A stretch of DNA of 64,000 nt, taken from assembly GCF_001625195.1 (NCBI RefSeq), contig NC_054391.1, positions 1,674,001 to 1,738,000 of the forward strand. The letters are read 5' to 3'. Position 1 is the stretch's first letter. Each line of letters opens with the position of its first letter. Positions 21,457 to 32,627 of the stretch are shown piece after piece. This DNA is from Drechmeria coniospora. Lineage: Eukaryota; Ascomycota; Sordariomycetes; Hypocreales; Ophiocordycipitaceae. The position numbers were made by a program, and so were the translations under genes. The notes under the pieces are model-generated. The model searched no databases. It saw only the letters and a list, made by a program, of their open reading frames with translations, and was not told where the DNA came from.

Positions 21457-22413
21457 ATGGCCGGCCAGAAAGAACGGTGCGAAGCATCATCTTCAATAAT
21501 CCCTCCACCTCGCTCCGAAAAAATGAAAATATTCCCTGAATCCAGCTTCTTCCGAGAGAGCAGAGCGTCGGCGCTTCCGACGCCAGCCGAGGTCAGAGAA
21601 GCCAACAAGCAGTCGGGCTACCCCGAGGCCACATGCTTCTATCGGCCGCCGCCTGTCGTTATGCCATTGCTGGGCTTGCTCGTCAAATATGGCGCCAAAG
21701 TAACCCTAAGCGAGATTCAATCACAGATTATGGTGCGATCGCGACTAGACGGACAAGTCCCTGTTCCCGAGGTCTTTGGCTGGACCGAGGATGAGGGCCA
21801 GTTCTTCATTTACATGGCCTTGATCGATGGAGAGACCTTGCAGGATAGATGGGGTGGCATGAACGAAGAGGAAAGACTCGCCGTTTGCGAAGAACTGCGG
21901 TCCATGGCGAAAGCTTGGAGGAATATGAAGCAAGAGGGAAATGAACGTTATGTCGGTGAGTGAGTCCCTCAAACGCAGAATGCATGCACTACCTGACGTA
22001 GTTCCGTAGGCAGCCTCGGCAAGCAGCCGCTGAAGGATGTTTTTCTGAGGAACCGCACAAAGTTTCAAGGGCCGTTTCAAGGTGAAGACGCCGTCAGGCA
22101 GTTGCAAAGTGCTTGCTACATGGACATCGACGGGGAAGATGCCATCGTATTTACGCATGGTGATCTTATCGCGCCAAACATTCTCTTGTCGGCGGGGCGA
22201 AATCCCAAGGTGGCAGCAGTCATCGACTGGGGTCAGGCAGGGTGGTATCCCGCGTATTGGGAGAATTGCAAGGCTCGAGAAGTGTGGATACAGTACTTCG
22301 ATGCTGCTCTCCAAACGGAATGGCAGACTAAATACCTGCCGCTGATTCTTGATACCGTGGAGGACACGACATACCTCCCGTTTCGGTACTTTGTTCTGTC
22401 CTATGGAATCTAA
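21457..22413 (+). CDS. APH / choline-kinase-like phosphotransferase family protein, 300 aa
   Basis: Exons are join(21457..21955, 22010..22413), 903 nt; the intron is GTGAGT...CGTAG, 54 nt. The aminoglycoside-phosphotransferase fold is shown by the catalytic loop THGDLIAPN (His216, Asp218, Asn223) and the metal-binding VIDWGQAGW (Asp239). The N-lobe segment VPVPEVFGW (ATP-site side) is also typical. Fungi carry large numbers of such small kinases with unknown substrates; resistance to aminoglycosides should not be assumed. The first in-frame ATG (21457) is taken as start; the frame is open further 5' but without ATG. The partner across the divergent promoter is methionine-salvage dioxygenase, but fungi use MTA phosphorylase, so a methylthioribose kinase role is unlikely. 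Confidence 0.8.
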
Positions 22414-22867
22414 GCACGTACTTTTTCTACGACAGTTGGACGCCATCATTCACATTCAACATTGCATGATGGCAAATGGTGCTTGCGTTGGCTTCAATCG
22501 ACCGCATGGTCCAGTCCTTGGACTCGCTGACTGACACACGACGAGAAGGCGCTTGATTCCATCGCGATTACCGTGCGGAAGAGGTTATGCCGAGCGATAG
22601 TTGTGTTGGAATCTTTCCATAGGCATTCTCAGCATGACAGGGTATGAGTCTTGCCACGCTGCGGATGGAAGCTAGAGATAGGTAGAATCGACCATTGAAA
22701 GCCCAGGAGAACAGAGACTGGCTTTTCCTGCGTGTGCCGCTGATGCCTTCTCACTCAAAATGACCAGGAGAGTACCCCATGGGGTTCCAGCTGTTTTTCG
22801 GCCACATCTGCTTGCGGTCTGTATCCCCGAACCCGGGCTCAACCGGTCACGGGCCGTCATTATCCCA
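22414..22867. other. Intergenic region between convergent genes
   Basis: No gene seen; both neighbours end into it. Confidence 0.35.
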
Positions 22868-23119
22868 TCAGCCGTTGATAATGTCTGTGTAATAATCCGG
22901 CTCCTGCGTGATGTTCAAGTGGTCACCAACTCCCGCACCAGCCGGCGCGTCGAGGGCGAGGTAAATTTTTCCGTTGAATTGTGGAACCTGGCATCGGCAT
23001 AGTTCGACGACATTTGTCGAGTTGTCGACGCAATACCTCTCTGCTTGGATTGTCGCAGCGAGGAACAAGGCTGCAACGAGCTGGCATGCCGGCGACGAAA
23101 TGTTTTGGCACTTCAGCAT
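22868..23119 (-). CDS. Small secreted protein with a CX(11)CXC pattern (83 aa)
   Basis: Single exon, ATG at 23119. Residues 1-26 look like a signal peptide (ending FLAATIQA), leaving a mature peptide of about 57 residues. It begins ERYCVDNSTNVVELCRC and ends in an acidic Tyr-containing tail (ITQEPDYYTDIING). The three mature cysteines leave one unpaired unless the protein dimerises or the real gene has another exon. A TATAAG-like element on the sense strand near 23261-23275 lies about 145 bases upstream. Size, signal peptide and isolation in a gene-poor spot fit a secreted effector-like protein, but the family is not recognised and the call rests mainly on the signal peptide and clean frame. 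Confidence 0.5.
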   Translation of the reverse strand: MLKCQNISSPACQLVAALFLAATIQAERYCVDNSTNVVELCRCQVPQFNGKIYLALDAPAGAGVGDHLNITQEPDYYTDIING

Positions 23120-24719
23120 GGATAACTTGGTATTCTTTTCTATCGGAATTCAAGTGCAGTATCGTATACCACCGTCGGCCGTTTCCCACGAGCCGGGATT
23201 GAACAAACGTGTTGGGATGGGAACTACCTGCTTGGCTGGAATGTCGGGCTTGCACTTGGCCATTATACTTATACTCGTTCGACAACCATGAACGTGGTTG
23301 AAACCCAATGGTACATTGCCGTTCCCAAAATCGGCTCCTATTAGTCCCTCGCGATTTTGACCTCTCCGAGGTCTGTGGCCGTTGCATGGACACCTTGTTG
23401 GACCTAGCGTTGAAGAATCAACTGTGTATGGAGACGAATCAAACGACGAACAGGCTGCGGAGAGACATGAGAAAAGTCAATAAAAAATCCTATGCGCTGT
23501 CTGTAAATTAAACTAGCAGAAAACAATCGTAAATGAAGCACGGTGCCGGACCCGTCCGCACCTTGTTCCACTCGATTGTGTATCCTCCGTAGAATCCGAG
23601 TTCCGTTTTCCCCATGGTGCCAGCTAGCACTGCTTCAAACCATGAACCCGCAACGACCCGGGACGAGAACAACCTGGACGGAGTCTAGGCACGAGCCAGC
23701 AAGACAATAACGGTAGCAACTCTAAAATCAAGTAATCGGTACCGTGATTTTCCAATTACCTGCCAGAGAGAGTCGGCGTTTATTGATGGTCTACAGCAGA
23801 CATGCGTAGGGTGGGCGGAGCGGTCGACGGATGGCGAGGAATAAGTGGCCTTATCCAGTGCGTCCAAAGTGTGAAAGGGACTAGAGGCACTCCTGATCAT
23901 CGCACAGTAATTTCAAATCAGATTCTGTGCTGTTACTTTCATGCAAGACTGGCAGGATGGACCGCATATCCGTGCCGGTCAGCCCGTCGATCAAAGCTTC
24001 TGCATGATACCTGCTCGTATGCATGCCGTCCGTCAGGGGGCAAAATGCCGCGTCGGCGGGGACCATCTGGGGGCCAACCAGATCAACCAAGCCATCATCG
24101 ACATGTAGCGGAAGCCGAAGCCAGTTGCCGACATTTCCCGAGTGGCCGAGCTCTAGGGACCAAGTTTTGTGTCCGAGTTGGCAGGAAGGTAGAACGCTGC
24201 TCCTTGATCCGCTGCCCACGGGAGCGGCATGGATCGGTCGTTGTCTGTGTTTGCTGCATCAGAACACCATGGCATCATGTCGTGATTTCATGCGTGGAAA
24301 TCGATGGTATTGGAAACTGCACATGCCCTGCGTATACTGGGCAGAACAAGGTACGATGTCAGCTTGTCGTGAGACTTGAAGAGGCTGCTGGTGACGTCAG
24401 CGCTCCCGCCCTAGGTCGCCGCCACAACCGGCAGGAACGGCGGGCGCTCTTGCAGTAGTCATATTCGACGACCTAGTGGCCACTACTGACTCCGATTCCG
24501 TTCCGGTTTTCGGCACCCATGACAGCCAAGGTGGCATCACGTTGTCAGGCTTTCAGTTGAAAAACTTTTCTTAAAAATACAGTACCCTACAGGTCCGCCT
24601 TTTGGTCGGATGGATCAGACGCGGAACGTCTTGGGCCTCGAAATGAATCTGCATCTGGACATGCAGACGATGAGAAACCTGGTGAGACAGCAATACCACC
24701 AACGCCAGCATTCACCACC
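23120..24719. other. Gene-free region
   Basis: No supported gene. It must contain the promoters of the small secreted protein (minus) and the MFS transporter (plus). CAAATCAGATT-type AT-rich patches occur but no clear repeats. Confidence 0.35.
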
Positions 24720-26685
24720 ATGGCAGCGTCAGGCCCTCGTCACTATGCTCCTTCGAGGGGTCGTCAGGGCAGCTCTGAAATGGAAGACGAGGAAGATGAA
24801 GACGACAAAGACAAAAATTCAGACGACATCATCGGCATCGAGCGCTCCTCGGCCGAGCTTGAGGAGGATGGTACGATCGGGGAGCATAAGGGCAACGACG
24901 ACGACGATTCCGATGACAACAACGACCATGTTGACGGTGGGGACGACGGAGACCACGACGAAGACGACCATGACGGCCACCGTCCCTGTCAGCGTGAAAT
25001 ATCACGTTCTCAAAGCAGGCACGGCACCTGCTGCTCGACCACCGAGGCATCTGTCTCGGCGGTGGCCACTGGAAGCCTCGCCCGCAGTCTTTCGCGACGT
25101 GAAAATGTCGTCGCTCGCATCCGATCGCGCCCCGTGCCGCAGTTTGGCCATCCGCTGGCCCACGTACCGACGACGGCCGCCGAGCTGGTCGACTTTGACG
25201 GCTCCGATGACCCCTACCACCCACGCTGCTGGCCGACGGACAAAAAGGTGATGACAACGCTGCTCTACGGCCTCGTCACCATGTCGGCCACCTGGGCCTC
25301 GTCCGCCTACTCGGCCGGCACGGTCCAGATCGCCCAAGAGTTTGCTGTCGGGACCCAGGTTGCCACCCTCGGCACCACCCTCTTCCTCTTTGGCTTCGGC
25401 CTCGGTCCGCTCCTCTGGGCACCCCTGAGCGAGGTCTTTGGCCGTCGGTTGGCCGTCATGGTTCCCATGTTCGTCGCCGTCTGCTTCAGCTTCGCCAGCG
25501 GCGCCGCCAAGGACCTCCAGACCCTCATGATAACCCGCTTCTTCGGCGCCTTCTTCGCCTCCGCCCCCGTCACCAACACCGGCGGCGTTCTCGGGGACCT
25601 CTACTCGCCCGCATGGCGCGGCGTCGCCCTGGCCGGCTACGCCATGGCCGTCGTCGGCGGGCCCGTCCTGGGTGAGTCCGCCCGCTCCATACTTCACCAT
25701 CTCTGCATGTCCCCCAGAACCATGAACCGGAGCTTTACATTGACAATGACCCACGTATCTGGCGACGGCAGGCCCCATCGTCTCTACAGCTCTCGTCCGC
25801 GCACCCTCCCTCGGATGGCGCTGGACGCAGTATCTCACCGGCATCCTGCAGGCCGCATGCCTGCTCTTCGCCGTCGTCTTCATCGACGAGACCTACCCGC
25901 CCCGCCTCCTCGTCGTCAAGGCTCGTCGCCTACGCCACCAGTCCGGCAACTGGGCCCTCCACGCCCAGTTCGAGGAGTGGGACGTCAGCATCGCCGAGCT
26001 CGCTCGCAAGTTCCTCGTCCGGCCCCTCCAGCTTCTCGGCACCCCTATCTGCTTCCTCGTCGCTCTTTACGCGAGCTTCTGCTACGGCATCCTCTACATG
26101 CAGCTCGGCGCCGTCCCCATCATCTTCGCCGAGCTGCGCGCCTGGCCCCCCTTTGTCGCCACCATGCCCTTCCTCTGCATCCTCGTCGGTGCCGCTCTCG
26201 GCTGCGCCCTCAACATCTACAACCAGACGCTCTATAACAGGGTCTACCACGCCTGCGGTGACCGCGCCGTGCCTGAGAGGCGCCTGCCACCCATGATGCT
26301 CGGCTCCATTCTCTTCTGCACTGGTCAGTTCCTGACCGGCTGGACCGCGGACCCCATTTTCCACTGGCTCGCGCCATGCACGGGCCTCGTCCTCCTCGGC
26401 ACCGGCTTCTTCACCATCTTTCAGGCTGCTCTCAACTATCTCATCGATACCTTTCAAGCCTATGCCGCCTCCGCCATCGCCGCCAACACCTTCCTCCGCT
26501 CCTGCTTCGCAGGCGCCTTTCCCCTCGTCGTCGGACCGCTCTACCACAACATTGGCGTCGGTCCCAGTTCCAGCATCACGGGTGGCCTCGCCGCCCTGCT
26601 GATACCCGTCCCCTTTGTCTTTTACACCTTTGGAAAGAGTATTCGCCGGAGGTCCACGTGGTCCAAGGCGAGCGTCTTTGATTGA
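24720..26685 (+). CDS. MFS multidrug/polyamine-type transporter (DHA1) with long acidic N-terminus, 621 aa
   Basis: Exons are join(24720..25671, 25772..26685), 1866 nt, one 100-nt intron (GTGAGT...CGGCAG). It has the twelve-TM major facilitator pattern with the DHA1 motif between TM2 and TM3, PLLWAPLSEVFGRR, and the TM5-type segment GYAMAVVGGPVLGP. This is the TPO1/FLR1-like family of proton antiporters that export drugs and polyamines at the plasma membrane. About 176 residues precede TM1, far more than usual. They include a strongly acidic low-complexity block (residues about 20-92, mostly Asp/Glu/Asn/His) and then a Ser/Arg-rich part (SRSQSRHG, LARSLSRRENV). The start ACCACCATGG is in a strong context, so the extension may be real. 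Substrate cannot be told from sequence. Confidence 0.8.
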
Positions 26686-27190
26686 AGTCACACGGAAGAG
26701 AGAAAGGAATGACCTGTGGAATGATATTGTCGCGCATTGATGAGACGCGAAACTTCGTACCACCACCGCCAGCTCCCCTTGCCTAGGTAGCTTCCTTCAT
26801 CGCGAGCATGGGGGGCGACGATCGTGGTGGTCATGGAAACTTTCGTTACGCGGCGGAGCGCAGGTGAAGGGGATGGAGAATGCAAAGTCATGCGGGCGAA
26901 CTCGTCATCTATTTTTGCCATAGCAAGATGAGCTTGCATGAAATGAAAGCATGACAATGTTGCCCCTTCACGACCGAAAGTAGAGACAATGAAGAAAACA
27001 TGCATTTTACGTTGAATTCGAACCCACTGTAGCTTCCGAATCAACCATCGTGCCCTGTGCAGAGTCTTCCACGGCGTCTGCTGTGCAAAGCCATTCTTCC
27101 CCAGACGTAGCAAAATAATTAGCTGCGAGTCTCGCTACAAACCCAAGATCCATTGCCAGACCACCTGTATTATATTCCACGACAATATCG
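26686..27190. other. Intergenic region between convergent genes
   Basis: A minus-strand frame (27007-27198) overlaps the 3' end of the glycosyltransferase gene and could hold an alternative last exon (DDIVVEYNTGG...), but no splice pair is convincing. Otherwise nothing seen. Confidence 0.35.
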
Positions 27191-28537
27191 TCATGCACGG
27201 ACAGCTAAATCGTCACTCGCTCGCACATTGCAACCGTCCGACGTGGCTTCATGCTCCAGAAGCCCAAGGTGGAGGATTCCTTCCGTCTCCAGCTTGATCT
27301 CCATCGGCCTCGGCTTCCTCGTCTGCTCAAAGTGAACACTGCCGTACCTCATGCGTGCCGCAAATGTCCCCGGACTTTCGTCCGCCTCCGAGTGCTCCTC
27401 TGTGTTCCACAGGTCTGCCAGGAAAGGCGCCTCTTTCGGAGGCGCATGTGAGAGTTTCATCATCGCTGTATTCGCCAGCAAGTGGTTTACAAGCCGTTCG
27501 GCCGTTTCCCAGCTCTCGTCCATCTGCGCTCCATCGCCCGAGCGTTTCGTGGCGAGAATGGCAAACTCCCGAGCGCCGTTCCACTGACTAAACGCTTGCA
27601 GGTAGTACATCTCGTCCATGGACGGCAGCAGAAACACGTGTTTGGCGTAGTACGCCGGCCCGTTGAAGCCATCGTTTGGGTCGATCAGCTTGCGCAATCG
27701 CTCCATGGCAAGGTAGTGCGCCAGGTAGTCGCTCAAAAATTCCATGCTGATGGTCGGCTCGGGGCAGCTGAGCTTGTCGGCGGGCAGTGACGGCAGCGGG
27801 ATGTGACTGACGAGGGGGTGCGTGTGGAAGCTCGTGGCAAACGCATTCGTCTCGCTGCCCCAGATGGCGACAAAGATATCATGCCATCGCTTGACAAAGG
27901 GGTTGCCGCGGCGAGCGGCGATGAAGGTGTTGGTCATCTGATCCACTCCTGGTCGAAGTTCCATGGCACAGGCAGCCATTTCGTAGGGTGTCTCTGGGTC
28001 TTCGATTTGCTTCCAGCAGAGGCCGTCGACGTGGCAGAAAAGGATGGTGCCGACGTCCAGCCAGATGCCACCGTATTTCCAGAGCAGCGGTAGACGGATG
28101 AGATCGGCTTGGTGCTGGCCAACCGTCGGCCCGTCCATCATGCCCTTGTTGAAGGCCTCGGGAAAGAAGGAGCTGTCGAGATAATGGCCGACGTTTGTCT
28201 CTGAGCCTGCCGCGTTGTCAAGGACGTGGACGGTCCAGTCTGGTCCCAGCTTTCGAACCCAGTTCATGACGTTTCGCTTTGTCCACGGAGGGAGCTTGTT
28301 GAAGCCCTTGTCCCAGAAGGCCCAAATGTTCCTTTCCGACACAACCTCGTGTCGATTCTGAAGCCATGCTGAAATCTCATCGTCCGACCGAGCGTCCAGC
28401 CGATGCATGGGAACCGGCGTCGTTCCAGGGGGTGCATCAAGGGCACCGCACCGCTCCGCAACCTCGCCATTGGCATCCTCCCCCGCCCCATTGCACTTCA
28501 TGCTCGGTCCCCTCCCCTTGATCGCTGTCGTCGGCAT
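27191..28537 (-). CDS. Capsule-synthesis-like / DXD-type glycosyltransferase, 448 aa
   Basis: Single exon from ATG at 28537 to TGA at 27191-27193. The region from about residue 68 (RNIWAFWDKGF) through VHVLDN to LLWKYGGIWLDVGTILF is the Caps_synth / GT32-like layout. A W-x-FWD start, a QHQADLIRLPLL helix and a DXD-like nucleotide-sugar site are seen, although the motif here is LDVG rather than a canonical DXD. No signal peptide or TM segment is evident at the chosen start; such fungal enzymes may be Golgi-associated or cytosolic. The first 40 residues are low in complexity. A second ATG at 28501 (MKCNGAG) is an alternative start. Acceptor and product are unknown. Confidence 0.7.
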   Translation of the reverse strand: MPTTAIKGRGPSMKCNGAGEDANGEVAERCGALDAPPGTTPVPMHRLDARSDDEISAWLQNRHEVVSERNIWAFWDKGFNKLPPWTKRNVMNWVRKLGPDWTVHVLDNAAGSETNVGHYLDSSFFPEAFNKGMMDGPTVGQHQADLIRLPLLWKYGGIWLDVGTILFCHVDGLCWKQIEDPETPYEMAACAMELRPGVDQMTNTFIAARRGNPFVKRWHDIFVAIWGSETNAFATSFHTHPLVSHIPLPSLPADKLSCPEPTISMEFLSDYLAHYLAMERLRKLIDPNDGFNGPAYYAKHVFLLPSMDEMYYLQAFSQWNGAREFAILATKRSGDGAQMDESWETAERLVNHLLANTAMMKLSHAPPKEAPFLADLWNTEEHSEADESPGTFAARMRYGSVHFEQTRKPRPMEIKLETEGILHLGLLEHEATSDGCNVRASDDLAVRA

Positions 28538-29385
28538 CGTGTTGTGGGATATCGACGACAATTTGTTTCAGACGAAAGGACAAAAGGCGATATCACAAGA
28601 GGGGGCCTAAAAGCAAGCAGCGAAAGTCATGGAGTCCTGACAGCATAGGACCCTTGGCACCTCGAAAAAGGTTATAGTGCAATATGTTGAGCCCGGATTG
28701 AGTTTTCCAGGCTGCATGGGTGGGTGGCACGTTCCCGTCGCTTGACAAGAGGAAATGGAGGCCAACCGACCAGCAGCGGTCAACGCACGGCGAGGGGATG
28801 GAGTGGCACGGGAAGTAGAGGCAAACCGGCCCAATCGATCCGGGGTGTTGGCGGCGACCGCCGAGATTGGTCGGCAGGACAAGGAGCACAACTTCCGGCG
28901 CGCTGGCAGTCGAAGAAGGCCAGCTCACGCATTTGGAGGAATCGGAGGGCATGGCCAATCGAAAGTATGCATGCATCCAAACGGTGCTTGGGCGTATTAA
29001 TACTAGCAGAATGCAATAGTAAAATTTCCTTTTCTCTCAGAACAGGTAGTGCCATCTGAATATGATCTCGCTAGTGAGACATGACATCTCACATGGCAAC
29101 CTCGCTCGATGCAAGGAAAGCGGCTTGGGTCAGTACACTGAGACAGCTAGTAGTCTGCGAGGCGGGTAAGCGAGCCAGCTACGCGACGGAGTACTGGAAT
29201 GAAGACGGAGAAACAATGCAAAGTAGTACAGATATAGAACTGATTGGGCGGGGCCACCTCCCGGGGGGGTTGTGCGCCAATGCTTCGCATGCGGACGTGT
29301 GTGTACGATGGATGGTTGGAGATTCCAACGTGGCTGGTCGTTGCCACGAGGCGACGGTCTATACCCACGACGTTGCGACGCACCA
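28538..29385. other. Intergenic region between two minus-strand genes
   Basis: It holds the promoter of the glycosyltransferase and the 3' flank of the Ca2+/H+ exchanger. No gene seen. Confidence 0.35.
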
Positions 29386-30976
29386 TTACTCGTCGAGCTT
29401 CGAGCTCAGGAGCCGCTGCAGCTGGCGAAGCGTGTCGACGCTGATGGCCGCATCGGGCGCGTTCGGCAGCAGCCCATTCGAGGTCGCGACGTCGGGGTTC
29501 GGGTAGTACCAGGATGCGATGGCGACGATGGCGTACACAATCTAGCGGCTCGTCAGCTTCGCGCTCGGAATGGCGCGACCCCCTGGTTGGCACGTACGAC
29601 AAGCAAGGCACCCTCGAGCCAGTTCGACTCGCCGTCTCGGAGAAAGTTGCCGACGACAAGGATGGACAAGACGAGCAGGACAATCATGAAGATTTCGAAA
29701 TTGAGATCCATCGGCTTGCCCATGGCCCAGGCAATGAGCACGACCAAAGGGCCGTTGAAGAGGGCCGTCTGGATGGAGGGACCAAGGCAGTGGTAGAGGG
29801 CGACGTTGATGACCCCGTCTGGCACGGTCAGCGGGCAAACGGGTGGAAGGACGCGCGGCGGGCAAGGGCGGCGCGCGGCGGGCACTCACCCCAAGCCTCG
29901 TCAATGGCTGTCAGGTGCTCGGCCGCCTTCTCGACGAGCGGAAGCAGTATCAGGCCGAGGAACTGATCGGGCACGCCGCTCTCGACGACGGGTTCGATGC
30001 CTTGGACGAGAAAGACGAGGAGCACGGTCACCAAGGCGAGGGACACGCCGATGGCGACAAGGGCCTCGGTCATGGTGAACTTGGGCTTCTCGGCGTCGGC
30101 TTCCCGATCGGCGTCGCGGTGCTCGTCCATCTCGATGACCTCGTCAAAGATGCTATGATGACTGCTGGCCTGGTACCAGATGTAGAGGGCAAAGGCGACA
30201 ATGAGGGCGACCGAGGTGGCCTGGCTGATGCGCAGCACGTCGGCTTGAAGCTTGCCCTCGGTAAAGGTTCCGTCGTTGTGAGGACGGAATCCGGGCGGGA
30301 GTTCCGGGACCGTCTCCCCCTTGAGGGCCGAGTAGAAGGCGCTGGGGATGAGGAGGCCGAAGGCGGCGACGAGCAAGAGGCCGGTGCCAACCTCGGAGAC
30401 GATGGCGTGGAAGCTCTGCGTCGACTGGCGAAGACCGCCGAAGAAGAAGCAGAGGCCGAGGCAGAGGAGCAGATTGGTCAGGATGCTCCCGAGGATGGCG
30501 GCCTGGATGATGGGGACAAGGTTCTGCTCGCCGCCGGCCTCGTGCTTGCTGATCAATATGATGAAGAGGATGATTTCGATGATGGAACCAAACGTCGTCT
30601 CGATCAAGATGCCTGCGACCTTGGGCATCTTGCGGGCAAACTCCTGGCCGGAAAAGCCCAAGAGGTTGGCCGACGGGATGACGGCGACGTAGGCCGTCGT
30701 GAACTTGACGAGGTCGAGGCGGGGGAAGAACTGCAGGAGGATGGCGACGGGAACGACGGGCCAGAGCAGGTTGACGAGCATCGAGGCGGTGCACGAGCTG
30801 CGCCAGAGAACGCGGAAGAAGTGATAGGGGTGGAAGCCACGGCGACCGCTCTCGCCTTCGTGCTCGTGAGCGGCGGCAGCGTGGTCATGAGGCGCCGACG
30901 TCGGCAGCAGCGGCGACGATTCCGTCGCGTGGTGCTCCTCCGCGCCGGCGATGCGGTGGTCGCCTTGGTTTTGCAT
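29386..30976 (-). CDS. Vacuolar-type Ca2+/H+ exchanger (CAX family), 487 aa
   Basis: Exons read complement(join(29386..29541, 29598..29818, 29890..30976)), 1464 nt. CAX proteins use the proton gradient to load Ca2+ into the vacuole and so end cytosolic Ca2+ signals. The N-terminus is His-rich (DHAAAAHEHEGE) and cytosolic. About eleven TM segments follow. The first alpha repeat reads TTFGSIIEIILF, which keeps the Glu but has GSIIE instead of the usual GNAxE. The second reads AEHLTAIDEAWDG...LGPSIQTALF, matching the AEH...GSSIQIALF pattern. An acidic cytosolic loop (EMDEHRDADREADAEK) lies between the halves. I chose the ATG at 30976; the frame is open upstream only through a GTG. The altered first repeat is common in one fungal CAX subgroup (from memory) and may tune selectivity. 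Confidence 0.85.
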
Positions 30977-31483
30977 CTTGGTTCCGTCGGCGGCCAGCAC
31001 GAATCAATCGTGTCGACGATGAAAGGGTAAACGACGGCTGATGGACGTCGAACGTTGGACTTTGGACGTTGACGTTGGACGTTGGTCCATGGCAGGGCCG
31101 AGAGGGGAAAGAAAGGGCAAAAGTCGATCTAGGTTTCAGCCAGGCACCAGAGCTTCCCAGAGCGGCCTCGGCGCTGTGGCGGGTGGGCGTTTGGGCGAGC
31201 TACAGTGGCAGTGAACACCAAGCGCTGAGCAAGTACAGGTACGGTCACAGGTGGGAGGTTGTATAACAGACGAGGGAGGCGCGATTGATTCATCATTCAT
31301 CACCCCACCTGCCTTCGGAGCGCGAGACGGACGGGGAAGCTGCGCACCTGGCTCCTTCACGAGCGACGGCAGCAGGCAGCACCTGGCAGGCACGACTTGA
31401 CGTTGAATTCATGTCTCCCCCTTCGCGCAAAGGCTCGCATCGGCATTTCGCCCTCCTCCGGGGCGCCGGGCCCGGGTCATCCG
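30977..31483. promoter_or_regulatory. Promoter region of the Ca2+/H+ exchanger, with GGACGTTG repeats
   Basis: At 31050-31087 a short run of GTTGGAC(TTT)/GGACGTTG words repeats three to four times about 75-110 bases upstream of the start codon. No gene is present between the exchanger and the NmrA gene. Whether the repeat is regulatory is open. Confidence 0.35.
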
Positions 31484-32627
31484 TCACTGCCACACCTGCT
31501 TGTTCTGCTGCACAAAGTCCTTCCACGTCGTCGGCTTCTCCTCCAGCAGGCTCAGGCTCTCCGACAGGTCGGCGCCGCCGTAGTATCCTGGCGACTCCAT
31601 GAGCAGAAAGTTCTCGAGCAGCTCCTGGGCCGCCGGCGCGGGCAGGAAGGACTTGAACACGTCGTGCGACACGTGCCGGCCAACGGCGGGCCGGCCCATG
31701 ACGTCGGCGAACTCGGCCAGCAGGCGCTCGGGGCTGTAGTAGTCGGTCGCCGCGTAGATGTGCTTTCCCACCTGGGCGGGGAAGTGCTTGATGGCGGCCT
31801 TGACAAACTTGCCTGAGGTGCAGATTTAGCCCGGGCACACGGAGCAGGGACGAGGCCGACGACGCTCCGTGGCCGTCTCGAATCGACACGGAGATGGGGT
31901 GAGGCTAGGGCCATGGCACAGGGCCGTGGCGGGGGAATGGGTGCCATCATGATGACGTACCAGTGTCGGCCTTGACATCGAAAAGCGGGGTGCGAGCTTT
32001 ATCCAAGGACACGCCGTCGGGCAGCATCCAGGCGTAGCTGCCATCGTCGCCCTTGCGAATCGTCGTGGTGAAGTTGGACATGAACATGCCCGGCAGGACA
32101 AACGTGGCCGGCACGCCGCTGCGGCGGATGTAGTCCTCGATCTTGGCTTTGCTGTCGAAGTGGCTGATGTTGGGCAGCTTGCCCTTGCTCGCCTCGGTCG
32201 TGTTGATGAGGGAGGAGAAGACAAGGTGCTGCACGCCGGCCGCCTTGCAGGCGTCGGTGACGGTCCTGCCCTGGGCGATTTCCACGTCGACGCTCATGCT
32301 GTCCCAGAAGTTGGTGACGAGGAAGACGGTGTGGGCACCCTTGACGGCGGCGGCGGCGGCCTCGGGGTTCGACATGTCGGCCTGGCATGATTTCATTTCA
32401 TTCGCATCCAAGCACCTTCTCGCCCGTCAATCGAGGGAGGGTCGTCGACTTACCTCGACAACCTCGACGCCCTTGGCCGCGAGCTCCTTGGCCGCCGGCT
32501 TGCTCATGTTGCGCGTGACACCGCGGATGGTGAACTGCTTGTCAATGGTGGGGTCCTCGAGGATGGCTCGGATGACGGAGCCTCCCTGATTGCCGGTGGC
32601 GCCCCAGACGGTGATGATCTTGGACAT
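31484..32627 (-). CDS. NmrA-like NAD(P)-binding protein, 307 aa
   Basis: Exons read complement(join(31484..31812, 31961..32381, 32454..32627)), 924 nt, with clear GTAAGT, GTACGT donors. The atypical short-chain dehydrogenase fold is shown by the N-terminal dinucleotide site WGATGNQGGSV (residues 8-18) and GAHTVFLVTNFWD after beta-4. VQHLVFSSLINTT is the active-site region, lacking the catalytic YxxxK of true dehydrogenases. NmrA-type proteins sense NAD(P) redox state and, in the founding case, restrain the nitrogen regulator AreA; many paralogues have no known role, so I do not call this one the AreA regulator. Length fits the HSCARG/NmrA-like class. Confidence 0.82.

Noticed and set aside
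21457..22413. Methylthioribose kinase in a methionine-salvage cluster
   Set aside because: Fungi use MTA phosphorylase, and the protein shows only generic APH motifs; the adjacency to ADI1 is kept as a finding, not a function.
25002..26766. Long minus-strand frames opposite the MFS gene
   Set aside because: Antisense shadows; the plus strand has motif-level evidence, splice sites and family length.
26990..27075. tRNA-like B-box (GGGTTCGAATTC on the minus strand)
   Set aside because: No acceptor or anticodon stems could be built around it and the A-box is poor.
27007..27198. Extra last exon of the glycosyltransferase
   Set aside because: The frame reads plausibly but no donor/acceptor pair joins it; the upstream frame ends naturally at 27191.
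29843..31030. 395-codon plus-strand open frame
   Set aside because: Antisense shadow of the Ca2+/H+ exchanger; acidic/Gly-rich sequence typical of reverse-read hydrophobic codons.
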